Shown in pieces: positions 27,657-36,463 of a stretch of DNA of 64,000 bases. The stretch is from Opitutia bacterium ISCC 52 (GTDB lineage Bacteria; Verrucomicrobiota; Verrucomicrobiia; Opitutales; UBA2995): contig CP076040.1 of NCBI GenBank assembly GCA_014529675.2, positions 682,001 to 746,000 of the forward strand, given 5' to 3'. A program made the position numbers and the translations under genes. The first letter of the stretch is position 1. Every line of letters begins with the position of its first letter. Under the pieces are notes generated by a model. That model saw only the letters and a list, made by a program, of their open reading frames with translations, searched no databases and was not told where the DNA came from.

Positions 27657-28286
27657 GTTTGGATTTTTCGCTGGAGGAGTCCACACCTCGGGATTGTAAG
27701 GAGGATCTAAATCATCACCGGACAATACGGGCACCGGATAGATGCGGCGGCCTTTTTTGTAGGCAGGGTTGGTGACGTTTTTACCGAGGGTCTTTTGGTT
27801 TTTGATCTTCTTTTGCAGCGTCATCAACGCATGCAGCAAAGCTTCTGGGCGAGGAGGGCAACCCGGCAGATATACATCCACAGGGATGTAGCGATCGATA
27901 CCTTTGAGGACATTGTAGCCTTGTTTGAAAGGTCCGCCGGATATGGCGCAAGCGCCCATAGCTATAACATACTTGGGCTCAGGCATCTGGTTATAGATCC
28001 GAACCACCTGCGGGGCCATCTTCTTGGTGACTGTGCCGGAAACCAACATCAGGTCGGATTGGCGAGGGGATGGACGAAAGACTTCAGCTCCAAAGCGAGC
28101 TATATCATGGCGTGATCCGGCCGTTCCGATCATTTCAATGGCGCAACAGGCCAATCCAAATTGCAGTGGCCAAACAGAGTTGCTCTGGCTCCAATTGTAA
28201 ATCCAATCCAAGGATGACAGGATAACACCCGCCTTGGCTGTGCTCTCTGGGGACAGATCTATTTCTTCTTCCTGGGCAGAGCTCAT
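27636..28286 (-). CDS. nuoB: NADH-quinone oxidoreductase subunit B (operon 1)
   Basis: 216 residues from the ATG at 28286, preceded by GGAA at proper distance and 4 bp after the nuoA stop; a TTG at 28304 inside nuoA is less likely. The N2 cluster ligands are present: tandem Cys in GLACCAIEM, Cys in GACAISGG and Cys in [12 protein letters not shown]2 is the last iron-sulfur cluster before quinone. The C-terminal extension (about 40 residues beyond the NuoB fold) ends in VEDGCE, and its coding sequence was duplicated by the adjacent insertion. Confidence 0.95.
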   Translation of the reverse strand: MSSAQEEEIDLSPESTAKAGVILSSLDWIYNWSQSNSVWPLQFGLACCAIEMIGTAGSRHDIARFGAEVFRPSPRQSDLMLVSGTVTKKMAPQVVRIYNQMPEPKYVIAMGACAISGGPFKQGYNVLKGIDRYIPVDVYLPGCPPRPEALLHALMTLQKKIKNQKTLGKNVTNPAYKKGRRIYPVPVLSGDDLDPPYNPEVWTPPAKNPNVEDGCE

Positions 28287-28290
28287 TGGG

Positions 28291-28656
28291 TTATTTCCAC
28301 TCAAGGAATCCTTTCAGCCAGAGATAGACCAAACTTTCGGCCATGATTAAAATGAAAACGCTCATGGCGACGAATCCGCCAAATCCTACGCTCGTGAAGG
28401 CGGTCGCCCACGGGTAAATGAACACAGCCTCAATGTCGAATATGACGAACACCAGTGCGTAGAGGTAGTATTGCATCTTGAACTTTCCCCACACGTCACC
28501 CGATGCCTCGAGTCCACATTCGTAGGTGGCTTGTTTGAGCTCACTCGGTTTGTGAGGACTCAATACTTTGGCGATCAGCAAAGGCGTACACGCTATTACC
28601 AATGCGAGTAGTCCAAATCCAATCAGGGTAAGATAGTTAATCCAATGAGCAGCCAT
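28291..28656 (-). CDS. nuoA: NADH-quinone oxidoreductase subunit A (operon 1)
   Basis: 121 residues, three membrane helices. The conserved loop reads [20 protein letters not shown], followed by [16 protein letters not shown], both diagnostic of NuoA. It is the first gene of nuo operon 1, with about 100 bp of non-coding sequence before the sulfatase stop on the same strand. It is the only nuoA in the window, so the second operon depends on this one or on a copy elsewhere. Confidence 0.96.
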   Translation of the reverse strand: MAAHWINYLTLIGFGLLALVIACTPLLIAKVLSPHKPSELKQATYECGLEASGDVWGKFKMQYYLYALVFVIFDIEAVFIYPWATAFTSVGFGGFVAMSVFILIMAESLVYLWLKGFLEWK

Positions 28657-28759
28657 GCGGGAAACTATAGAGATAGCTAAGTTTCTACAGAATAGATTGG
28701 ATCAACCTTGGCAATGAAAATTGAAAAGTAGTTAGCCGCCGGATACGAAGATCGGGAAT

Positions 28760-30361
28760 TCAGTTCTCAGGATACGTTCCTTCTCGGATGGCAATGTCGT
28801 GCATTTGCTTCAGGAGTTGCTCCGTTTCGGCATAGGATCTTCTGCCTGCTAGATTTTGGAATTCTTCGGGATCGGATGTTAGATCGTAAACTTCGCGGCT
28901 ACCGTCTTCGTATTGGATGAGCTTGTGGCTTTCCATGCGGATCATGTTGTTGTCTACGCTTCGATAGGTGCTCTGAGCTGGAATGGTCCAAGCTGCCTGC
29001 GGGTTCTCGAGCAAGGGTGTGATATCGTGACCGGTGATGCGATCGCTTGGTAAATCAAGCCCTGCTGCTTTCATGACGGTGGGGTAAATATCGATCAGGC
29101 TTACTGGCCGGTAGCTTCGCTGACTAAAGGATTGTGGGTTGCGGGGATCCTTGATGAAGAAATTGACCTGGGCCGCGTCGTCCCAGAACGCGAACTTGGA
29201 GACGTGTAGTTTTTCGCCCAAGTGATAGCCGTGGTCGCTCCAGAGAATAACGATGGTGTTATCTTTGAAAGGACTCTTTTCCAGTCCGTCTAGAACGCGT
29301 CCCACCGCACGGTCGGCGATAGCACAGCTTGCGAAATAGTGCATGAGCATGTCTTTCCATCCATGTAGATCTCCGTCTTGTGCTTGTTTGGTCAGGCCGT
29401 GGGCGAGCACTTTTGTAAAGCGATCATTCCCTAGAATTGGATCACCGGCCTCATTTCTGGCCATGCCTGAAAACTTAAATGCCATTTCGGGGACATCATC
29501 CGCGTCCTGAATGAAAGCCTCGAGTAATTCTCGAGTGACGCTCATTTCTTCGGTCGGAAAGAGATCAATGAGGTCTTTGGTTGCGTAGAAGGGGAGGTGA
29601 GGTCGAAAGATGCCTAGGGCGAGGAAGAAGGGCTGCTCAGTCGAAACGTTGAAAGTCGTCCCTTGGTCGGTGGCCTGGCCGTTTTCCAGAACGCGTGCCA
29701 TGAAGTCTGCTTTTTGGTAATCGTTGAGCTGATGGTAGGTGGCTGAGTCAGCGCCCTCCTGTCCCCAGTCGAGGCCCCCTGCTTTCCAATCGGAAGCGGT
29801 TTTGGATCCGGCGTTGCCTCCGACATTGGTCCAGTCCGTCCATGATCGGGCTCCATCCGATTTTTCGTAGTCCATTCCCGAATGGAAAATCTTGCCGGTC
29901 GAAGCGGCATACCAGCCATTGGCTTTCAGGTGCTCAGGCATGGTGATCGCGTTGGCGAGTGGACGGGTGGCCTCATATTCATAGTCACGGAAGAAGATGC
30001 CTCCGGAATTGGTGGTTAAGCCCGATTTGTGTGGGCGAATGCCGGTCATGAGTGCTGCTCGACTGGGATTGCAGGCGGGAGCGGCGCAGTAAGCATTCAT
30101 TAAAGTGATCCCTTCATCGGCCAGTCGTTGGATATTGGGGGTCATTCGATTGGCCACCTCGGTACGAAGAGCCTTATCAGGGTAGATATGCTGGAGTAGG
30201 TTTCCGGGATCCTCGGCGAAGACCGATCCAATGGGTTTCAAATCGTCGATGGCAATGAAGAGGATGTTGGGTGGACGTTCGCTGGAATGCTGGCTGGCCC
30301 AACTCAAACAACAGCTGCTCAGCAGGGAGACGAATACAAAAATAGAGGATATTTTAGCCAT
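28760..30361 (-). CDS. Sulfatase (formylglycine-dependent, iduronate-sulfatase-like)
   Basis: 533 residues from the ATG at 30361; a GTG at 30379 would add six residues. The N terminus is an export signal (ISSIFVFVSLLSSC), with LSSC as a possible lipobox. The sulfatase core shows ILFIAIDDLKP (metal Asp pair), the formylglycine site CNPSRAALMTG with Cys as the residue to be modified, and WSDHGYHLGE (metal-binding His). The iduronate-2-sulfatase-like subgroup is inferred from the IDDLKP motif and overall order. It probably removes sulfate from an algal or animal polysaccharide outside the cytoplasm. No anaerobic or FGE maturase is encoded nearby. It sits alone between the two nuo operons. Confidence 0.95.
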   Translation of the reverse strand: MAKISSIFVFVSLLSSCCLSWASQHSSERPPNILFIAIDDLKPIGSVFAEDPGNLLQHIYPDKALRTEVANRMTPNIQRLADEGITLMNAYCAAPACNPSRAALMTGIRPHKSGLTTNSGGIFFRDYEYEATRPLANAITMPEHLKANGWYAASTGKIFHSGMDYEKSDGARSWTDWTNVGGNAGSKTASDWKAGGLDWGQEGADSATYHQLNDYQKADFMARVLENGQATDQGTTFNVSTEQPFFLALGIFRPHLPFYATKDLIDLFPTEEMSVTRELLEAFIQDADDVPEMAFKFSGMARNEAGDPILGNDRFTKVLAHGLTKQAQDGDLHGWKDMLMHYFASCAIADRAVGRVLDGLEKSPFKDNTIVILWSDHGYHLGEKLHVSKFAFWDDAAQVNFFIKDPRNPQSFSQRSYRPVSLIDIYPTVMKAAGLDLPSDRITGHDITPLLENPQAAWTIPAQSTYRSVDNNMIRMESHKLIQYEDGSREVYDLTSDPEEFQNLAGRRSYAETEQLLKQMHDIAIREGTYPEN

Positions 30362-30425
30362 AAGGGTTCTTAGGTTCACGCTATATATAGAACAGTTTTG
30401 AAAATGCGTCCAACTTTACCTGCCT

Positions 30426-30437
30426 GTTACCTGTAAC
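30426..30437. promoter_or_regulatory. Short palindrome GTTACctGTAAC
   Basis: A perfect 5-bp inverted repeat with a 2-bp centre in the 209-bp gap between the divergent sulfatase and nuo operon 2. It lies about 65 bp upstream of the sigma-54 match and could be a regulator site for either gene. No cognate regulator is known; a chance match is quite possible. Confidence 0.25.
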
Positions 30438-30501
30438 AAGTGTCTAAGAATAGGACTTGAACCAGGACATCTGTGACCAATTTTTGCACGGTGCTTTTTA
30501 T

Positions 30502-30517
30502 TGGCACGAAGTTGGCT
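30502..30517 (+). promoter_or_regulatory. Sigma-54 (-24/-12) promoter for nuo operon 2
   Basis: The sequence TGGCACGAAGTTGGC matches the RpoN consensus TGGCAC-G-N4-TTGC at every defined base but one (G for T at position 13). The essential GG and GC doublets have the right 10-bp spacing. Transcription would start near 30528, about 43 bp before the nuoB ATG. It is on the correct strand and in the only sizeable gap upstream of the operon. No RpoN activator gene is in the window, and no binding site for one was identified. Confidence 0.65.
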
Positions 30518-30570
30518 ATTTTCCTTGATCGTATTCGAACCACCGCACTAACTTAGCCCGCTTATTTACT

Positions 30571-31080
30571 ATGAGTCAATCCGACCAGGAAATTGCCTAC
30601 AATTCCAAAGTAGAAGGAGGCGTAATTACCAGCCGCCTCGACTCGGTTATCAACTGGGTTCGTTCAAACTCCGTATGGCCTATGCCGATGGGGCTTGCTT
30701 GCTGTGGAATTGAGTTGATGGCAGTGGGAGCTTCACGTTTCGACATCAGCCGATTTGGTGCTGAGGTCATGCGTTTCTCGCCACGGCAATCCGATTGCAT
30801 GATCGTGGCTGGAACCGTCACTTACAAAATGGCACCTGCTGTTCGCCGTATCTATGATCAGATGGCTGAACCAAAGTGGGTGATCGCGATGGGAGCCTGT
30901 GCTTCCTCCGGTGGCATGTATCGCTCCTATGCAACCATGCAGGGTGTCGATCGCATCATCCCGGTCGATGTTTACGTGAGTGGATGTCCACCCCGTCCTG
31001 AAGCTTTGTTGGATGCACTCATAAAACTTCAAAAGAAAATTGGTACTGAACGTTCCACCAAACAACTGGTATCCGCCTGA
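30571..31080 (+). CDS. nuoB: NADH-quinone oxidoreductase subunit B (operon 2)
   Basis: 169 residues. Ligands of cluster N2 are present: [21 protein letters not shown] and [14 protein letters not shown]. It lacks the long C-terminal extension of the operon-1 NuoB. It is the first gene of nuo operon 2; nothing resembling nuoA lies in the 190 bp upstream. The stop codon overlaps the nuoC start by one base. Confidence 0.96.
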   Translation: MSQSDQEIAYNSKVEGGVITSRLDSVINWVRSNSVWPMPMGLACCGIELMAVGASRFDISRFGAEVMRFSPRQSDCMIVAGTVTYKMAPAVRRIYDQMAEPKWVIAMGACASSGGMYRSYATMQGVDRIIPVDVYVSGCPPRPEALLDALIKLQKKIGTERSTKQLVSA

Positions 31081-31694
31081 TGGACGACGATTTACTGTCC
31101 AAGCTATTAAACTCTTATAACTACCTAAGCCAACGCGACAGTGCAGACCACCCCGCGGTGAATTGCCCGATCGATCGATGGAAAGAATTGGCTACGCTAC
31201 TACGTGACGAACAAGGCTTCGACATGCTGTTGGATGCTACCTGCATTGATTGGCACCAAGAGAGCCCGAGGTTCACTGCGATTTATCATCTTTTTTCAAC
31301 TGCAGGCCACGACTATCTGCGTATTGCGGTTGATATTCCGAACGACGAGGAGCCTAGCATACCTTCTGTTTCCGACCTTTGGGCGTCGGCTGACTGGCAT
31401 GAGCGTGAAGCTTACGATATGTTTGGCGTGACCTACGAAGATCATCCGAACATGCGCCGAATCCTGATGTGGGACAGCTACCCTTGGCATCCTTTGCGGA
31501 AGGAGTTTCCGCTGGCCGGGCATGACACGGACCTACCTGATGAAGAGGTTCGTGAAGAAACAGAGACACCAGTGATTCCCGCACCGATGTCGGGCGGACC
31601 GTTTGTCGCGAGCAGCCAAAAAGGCATCATGAGTAAAAATGAACCGCGCGGAGCGGACCAAGCCTGGAGCGAGGAATCTCCAAAACGGGACTGA
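31080..31694 (+). CDS. nuoC: NADH-quinone oxidoreductase subunit C (operon 2)
   Basis: 204 residues. The conserved segment ADWHEREAYDMFGVTYEDHP and RRILMWDSYPWHPLRKEFPL identify NuoC. After that it has a ~60-residue polar tail rich in Glu, Pro and Ser that ends at the nuoD start and has no counterpart in operon-1 NuoC. Start and stop each overlap a neighbour by one base. Confidence 0.94.
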   Translation: MDDDLLSKLLNSYNYLSQRDSADHPAVNCPIDRWKELATLLRDEQGFDMLLDATCIDWHQESPRFTAIYHLFSTAGHDYLRIAVDIPNDEEPSIPSVSDLWASADWHEREAYDMFGVTYEDHPNMRRILMWDSYPWHPLRKEFPLAGHDTDLPDEEVREETETPVIPAPMSGGPFVASSQKGIMSKNEPRGADQAWSEESPKRD

Positions 31695-32929
31695 TGGCGA
31701 CTAAAGATATTTCAATTGGGGACGTGTTGAGCCGCTCATCTGATTACGAGCAGGAGCTGGACACTGAGAAAATGACCCTGAGCATGGGTCCTTCCCACCC
31801 AAGTACTCACGGAGTTTTACGTTTAATATTAGAGTTGGACGGGGAAGTCGTAACCAAGTGTGAGCCTGTTTTAGGTTATTTGCACCGTGGTGATGAGAAG
31901 ATCGCTGAGAACATGACCTATAATCAATTCGTGCCTTACACGGATCGATTGGACTACCTGGCTCCTTTGGCGAACAATGTGGCTTATGCCATTGCGGTTG
32001 AGAAGTTGGCTCATCTTGAGGTGCCTCCTCGTTGCCAGGCGATTCGGGTTCTGGTCTCCGAGCTGGCTCGTATCTCGGCTCACCTGCTCGGACTCGGAGC
32101 TTATGCGATGGATACCGGTGCTCTCACCGTCTTCATGTTCACCTTCACTGAGCGGGAAAAGCTCTATACGCTTTTTGAGAAATTAACCGGAGCTCGTTTA
32201 ACCACCAGTTTCACCCGTATTGGTGGAGTCGCTCGCGATCTTCCTGATGATTGGATGAACGAGGTGAAGCAATTTGTGGATCAGTTGATCCCGGTTCTGG
32301 ACGAAGTGGATGGGTTGCTTACGCGCAATCGTATCTTCGTAGACCGAACCAAAGATGTCGGTGTGATCTCCAAGGAAGATGCAATCAGCTATGGATTGAC
32401 CGGTCCCAATCTTCGTGGATCAGGTGTCCCGCTCGATTTGCGTATCGACCGGCCTTATTCTGGGTACGAGAAATACGACTTTGATGTGCCAGTCGGCTCG
32501 GTGGGGGATAGCTATGATCGCTACCTTATCCGCATGGAAGAAATGCGCCAAAGTGTATCTATAGTAAAGCAGGTCATCGATAAGATGCCTGAAGGTCCTT
32601 ATTACGCTGAAGACGCAAAACGGATATTTCCTCCTTCCAAAGACAAGATCATGAGTAGCATGGAGGAACTGATCCAGAACTTCATGATTACGACTCAAGG
32701 GCCACAAATGCCAGCTGGGGAAGTTTACTTTGAAGCGGAGAATCCAAAAGGCGCATTAGGGTTCTTTATCCACTCGAAGGGTGGAGGAGTTCCTTATCGT
32801 TTGAAAATTCGAGGCCCCTCTTTCTGTAATTTAAGTATCCTGCCAATAGTATGCGTCGGAGCGATGATTTCCGATGTGGTGGCCATTCTTGGTAGCCTGG
32901 ACTTTGTGATGGGGGAATGTGACCGATGA
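31694..32929 (+). CDS. nuoD: NADH-quinone oxidoreductase subunit D (operon 2)
   Basis: 411 residues. Motifs LSMGPSHPSTHGVLRL, GYLHRGDEKIAENM and C-terminal LGSLDFVMGECDR mark the 49-kDa-type subunit. It forms the quinone chamber with NuoB and NuoH. It differs substantially from the operon-1 NuoD, so the two complexes are old paralogues rather than a recent duplication. It overlaps nuoE by 4 bp. Confidence 0.96.
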   Translation: MATKDISIGDVLSRSSDYEQELDTEKMTLSMGPSHPSTHGVLRLILELDGEVVTKCEPVLGYLHRGDEKIAENMTYNQFVPYTDRLDYLAPLANNVAYAIAVEKLAHLEVPPRCQAIRVLVSELARISAHLLGLGAYAMDTGALTVFMFTFTEREKLYTLFEKLTGARLTTSFTRIGGVARDLPDDWMNEVKQFVDQLIPVLDEVDGLLTRNRIFVDRTKDVGVISKEDAISYGLTGPNLRGSGVPLDLRIDRPYSGYEKYDFDVPVGSVGDSYDRYLIRMEEMRQSVSIVKQVIDKMPEGPYYAEDAKRIFPPSKDKIMSSMEELIQNFMITTQGPQMPAGEVYFEAENPKGALGFFIHSKGGGVPYRLKIRGPSFCNLSILPIVCVGAMISDVVAILGSLDFVMGECDR

Positions 32930-33426
32930 ATTTATCAGCTGAAACATTAGAAAAAATCGAAACTACGATTCCGAAGTATCCGGAAAAACGTAGCGCCGTG
33001 ATGCCCTTGCTCCACTTTGTTCAGTCGGAGCAAAAATACATTTCAAACGAAGCCATCGAATGGATCGCTGAAAAGCTGGAGATCGAGCCCATCAACGTAC
33101 TAGAGGTGGTCACTTTCTTTCCTTACTATCGTCAGGAGAAACTTGGCACGGTGCACGTTCGTGTGTGCCGGACTTTGTCCTGTGCATTGATGGGGGCTTA
33201 CAAGCTTGGGGATGAATTGGAAAAAGCCCTCGATTGTAAGATGGGCCACACCAAGGAAGACGGATCTGTCACGCTCGAGTATGGCGAATGCCTGGCTGCT
33301 TGCGGAACCGGACCTGTAGTACTCGTGGACGAAGATTTATATGAGAAACTAAATCAAACGGAGGCTGTAGGGCCGATGCTTGAGGAAATTAAAAAACGGG
33401 CTCAGGCGGGAGCCGCCTCAGAATAG
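32926..33426 (+). CDS. nuoE: NADH-quinone oxidoreductase subunit E (operon 2)
   Basis: 166 residues, thioredoxin-like 2Fe-2S protein. Four ligand cysteines are visible: CRTLSC (C-x4-C) near residue 85 and CLAAC (C-x3-C) near residue 125. It is part of the NADH-oxidising module with NuoF and NuoG. Operon 1 has no counterpart. A GGAG sequence after its stop precedes nuoF. Confidence 0.96.
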   Translation: MNLSAETLEKIETTIPKYPEKRSAVMPLLHFVQSEQKYISNEAIEWIAEKLEIEPINVLEVVTFFPYYRQEKLGTVHVRVCRTLSCALMGAYKLGDELEKALDCKMGHTKEDGSVTLEYGECLAACGTGPVVLVDEDLYEKLNQTEAVGPMLEEIKKRAQAGAASE

Positions 33427-33435
33427 GAGAACATC

Positions 33436-34773
33436 ATGGCAGCCGTTGAAAGAAAAATTTTATTAAAACACGCCGACGAGGATTACTATTCGCCGAGCAT
33501 TGATAGCTACCTCGAACACGGTGGTTATGAAGGACTGAAAAAAGCTTTGGCTGAAAAGCCTGAAGATCTGCGCGAAGCAGTGAAGGACTCCGGTCTCCGT
33601 GGACGTGGTGGTGCAGGATTTTCTTGTGGAATCAAGTGGAGCCTGGTAGACCGCAATAGTGGCAAGCCCATCTACTTGATTTGCAATTGCGATGAGTCTG
33701 AGCCTGGCACCTTCAAGGATCGCCAGCTGGTGCATAAAGACCCACATCAGTTGATCGAAGGGATGATGATCTCGGCTTTCGCGAATGACGTGGCATTGGC
33801 CTTTATTTACATCCGCGAGGAAATGCCTCTCGGAGCCAAGATTCTGGAAAAGGCAATTGAGGAGGCTCGTGCCAAAAACTTGGTAGGGGAAAATATTCTA
33901 GGTTCCGGTTACTCGTGCGACATTGTGGTTCACCGTGGAGCGGGAGCTTACATTTGTGGCGAAGAAACAGGATTGATTGAGTCGATGGAAGGCAAGCGGC
34001 CCTATCCAAGAATCAAACCTCCTTTCTTTCCTGCTGTTCTAGGTCTTTATCAGTGCCCGACCATCGTTAATAACGTTGAGACACTTTGTAACGTCGTTCA
34101 CGTCGTGAATATGGGCGTTGAAGAATACACCAAAATTGGGCGTCATGGAAATACGGGTACGCGTATCTGGTGTGTGAGTGGCATGGTTAAGAATCCCGGC
34201 TACTACGAGATCGAGCCGATGACGATGAAGGAGTTTCTTTACGATGTCTGCGGTGGCCCATTGCCCGGTCGAAAATTCAAAGGCTGTATTCCCGGCGGAG
34301 GCTCTATGAAGATTCTTGGTGCAGAGGAGACTTATACAGACCGTGAAGGAAAATCATTTAGCTTTGATGAAATCATTGTCGATTACGACGGAATCGCTGC
34401 GGCTGGATCTATGTCCGGTTCCTCGGGTATGATGATTCTCGACGACAGTACCGACATCGTCGAAGCGCTGGCCAATATCACTGCCTTTTACGCACACGAA
34501 AGTTGCGGTCAGTGTACACCTTGTCGTGAAGGCTCACTGTGGACCAAGAAGATCACCGCTCGCATGTGCACCGGTGGGGCTCGTCCACAAGATGTGGATT
34601 TGCTTTACGATATGGCCGGAAACATTGGTGGTCGTACGGTTTGTCCGATGGGTTACTCCACGACCTGGCCGGTACAAAGTTACATTGAAAAGTTTCGTGA
34701 TGAATTTGATTCTAAGGCACAAGCCAACGAGTGTGGTATGAAATCGTTTGATGAAAGGCTGATTGAGAAATGA
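33436..34773 (+). CDS. nuoF: NADH-quinone oxidoreductase subunit F (operon 2)
   Basis: 445 residues, the NADH- and FMN-binding subunit. It shows GLRGRGGAGFSCGIKW (NADH/FMN glycine-rich loop, near residue 53), GAGAYICGEETGLIESMEG and the N3 4Fe-4S motif ESCGQCTPCREG near residue 353, with the fourth Cys in GGRTVCPMG. It accepts electrons from NADH. The presence of E, F and G only in operon 2 means this complex is the NADH dehydrogenase type. Confidence 0.97.
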   Translation: MAAVERKILLKHADEDYYSPSIDSYLEHGGYEGLKKALAEKPEDLREAVKDSGLRGRGGAGFSCGIKWSLVDRNSGKPIYLICNCDESEPGTFKDRQLVHKDPHQLIEGMMISAFANDVALAFIYIREEMPLGAKILEKAIEEARAKNLVGENILGSGYSCDIVVHRGAGAYICGEETGLIESMEGKRPYPRIKPPFFPAVLGLYQCPTIVNNVETLCNVVHVVNMGVEEYTKIGRHGNTGTRIWCVSGMVKNPGYYEIEPMTMKEFLYDVCGGPLPGRKFKGCIPGGGSMKILGAEETYTDREGKSFSFDEIIVDYDGIAAAGSMSGSSGMMILDDSTDIVEALANITAFYAHESCGQCTPCREGSLWTKKITARMCTGGARPQDVDLLYDMAGNIGGRTVCPMGYSTTWPVQSYIEKFRDEFDSKAQANECGMKSFDERLIEK

Positions 34774-36458
34774 GCGAAGACCAAAAAGACGATGGATTGA
34801 TCAGCGTTTTCGTTGATGACAAAGAAGTGCGGTGCAAGCCAGGTACTAACTTGGTCGATCTGGTAGCAAGTGTTGGAGAAGAGATTCCTCATTATTGTTA
34901 CCACCCGAAGTTAAGTGTGTCCGGCAACTGTCGCATGTGTCTCATCGAGTTGGGTATGCCTGGTCGGGACCGGAATACCGGTGAGCCTATGCTCAATGAG
35001 GATGGTACTCCCAAGATCATGTTTTTCCCAAATCCGGCGATTGCTTGCGGCACCAAAGCGGGCCCGGGTATGCACATTCGCACTAAGTCAGAAATGGTGA
35101 AGAAATGCCGGGAGGGAGTGATGGAGTTTCTCCTGATCAATCACCCTCTGGATTGTCCGATCTGTGATCAGGCGGGTGAATGTAAATTACAGGAGTTTTC
35201 CACCGATTACGGAAAAGGCTATAGCCGCTTTGTTGAGCAGAAGGTCGTTAAACCGAAACGCACGGTTCTTGGACCACGGGTCATGCTCGATGATGAGCGC
35301 TGTGTTCTTTGTTCCCGCTGTATCCGCTTTTCCAAGGAAGTTGCTAACGATGACGTACTTGGATTTGTCGATCGGGGGAGTTACTCCACATTGACCTGTT
35401 ATCCAGGTAAACAGCTGGAGAACAATTACTCGCTTAACACTGTCGACATCTGTCCTGTTGGCGCACTTACGAGTCGCGACTTCCGTTTCAAAATGCGAGT
35501 TTGGTTCCTGAAGGAGACACCCAGCATCTGCACCGAAAGCAGTGTTGGTGTGAATACCCTGGTCTCTTCTCGCGAAGGAAAAATTTACCGGATCACTCCC
35601 CGTCGAAATGACGAGGTAAACGATACCTGGATGTCCGATAGTGGTCGTGTAATTTATAAGGAGGTCGAAGATGAAAACCGTTTGAGCGCGGACTCATCAA
35701 ACGGAGGTCTCTCTCAAGTCCACAAGTATCTCGAAAGTGAAAAAATCGCTTACGTCGGATCCGGTTCGAACAGCGTTGAAGAACTTTATTTATATAACCG
35801 ATTGAGTCGCGCGACTCGCAGTGTTGCTAACTACCTGGTCGCTCATACTCAGGAGGGAGATGAGTTGCTCATCTCAAACGACGCCAATCCAAATACTCGG
35901 GGTGCATTGAGTGTTGGGTTTATTGAATCTCTGCCAGAGGAGCAACTGATTGATCTGGGTTCGAGGATCGATGCGGGTGATGTGGATACCGTTGTCGCCT
36001 ATAATGAAGAACTGACTGCTGCCGGAATTACAGCAGAGCAGTTAGCCAAGGTGGACGTCATTTATTTTGGAACGAACTCCCATGTTACTTCTGAAGCGGC
36101 CTCGGTTGTCATTCCAACTCTGACGGTATTTGAGAAGGACGGAACGTTTATCAATCAGCAGTTCCGATTGCAAAAATTCCTGGAAGCCGTTCCTGGCTTG
36201 AGTGGAGTTGCCGATGATCTGGAGACTTTTTCTCAGTTGCTCAATCATTTTGAGCCTGGCACAGGTGACCTCAGCAGCGTTCAAGCTGTTTGGGCAGAAT
36301 TAAGTAACGAAGTCAGCCTCTTTGAAGGACAATCGTTTGGGGCGCTTTCACCTGAAGGGGTTGCTTTGGATGGATCCACATTTAAACACCTGCCATTCTG
36401 CGAAGGGAAGACCCTTCATTATGAACCGGCAGCCGAAACTGTGGAGGCCGAAGCCTAA
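34770..36458 (+). CDS. nuoG: NADH-quinone oxidoreductase subunit G, short form (operon 2)
   Basis: 562 residues, shorter than many NuoG proteins (often 700-900). N-terminal 2Fe-2S ligands (CYHPKLSVSGNCRMC), the His-Cys cluster motif HPLDCPICDQAGECKLQEF, and 4Fe-4S cysteines in CVLCSRCIRF and VDICPVGALTS are all in place. The molybdopterin-type domain that follows is shortened and should have no cofactor. It overlaps nuoF by 4 bp and lies 5 bp before nuoH. Confidence 0.95.
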   Translation: MSEDQKDDGLISVFVDDKEVRCKPGTNLVDLVASVGEEIPHYCYHPKLSVSGNCRMCLIELGMPGRDRNTGEPMLNEDGTPKIMFFPNPAIACGTKAGPGMHIRTKSEMVKKCREGVMEFLLINHPLDCPICDQAGECKLQEFSTDYGKGYSRFVEQKVVKPKRTVLGPRVMLDDERCVLCSRCIRFSKEVANDDVLGFVDRGSYSTLTCYPGKQLENNYSLNTVDICPVGALTSRDFRFKMRVWFLKETPSICTESSVGVNTLVSSREGKIYRITPRRNDEVNDTWMSDSGRVIYKEVEDENRLSADSSNGGLSQVHKYLESEKIAYVGSGSNSVEELYLYNRLSRATRSVANYLVAHTQEGDELLISNDANPNTRGALSVGFIESLPEEQLIDLGSRIDAGDVDTVVAYNEELTAAGITAEQLAKVDVIYFGTNSHVTSEAASVVIPTLTVFEKDGTFINQQFRLQKFLEAVPGLSGVADDLETFSQLLNHFEPGTGDLSSVQAVWAELSNEVSLFEGQSFGALSPEGVALDGSTFKHLPFCEGKTLHYEPAAETVEAEA

Positions 36459-36463
36459 TCGAT

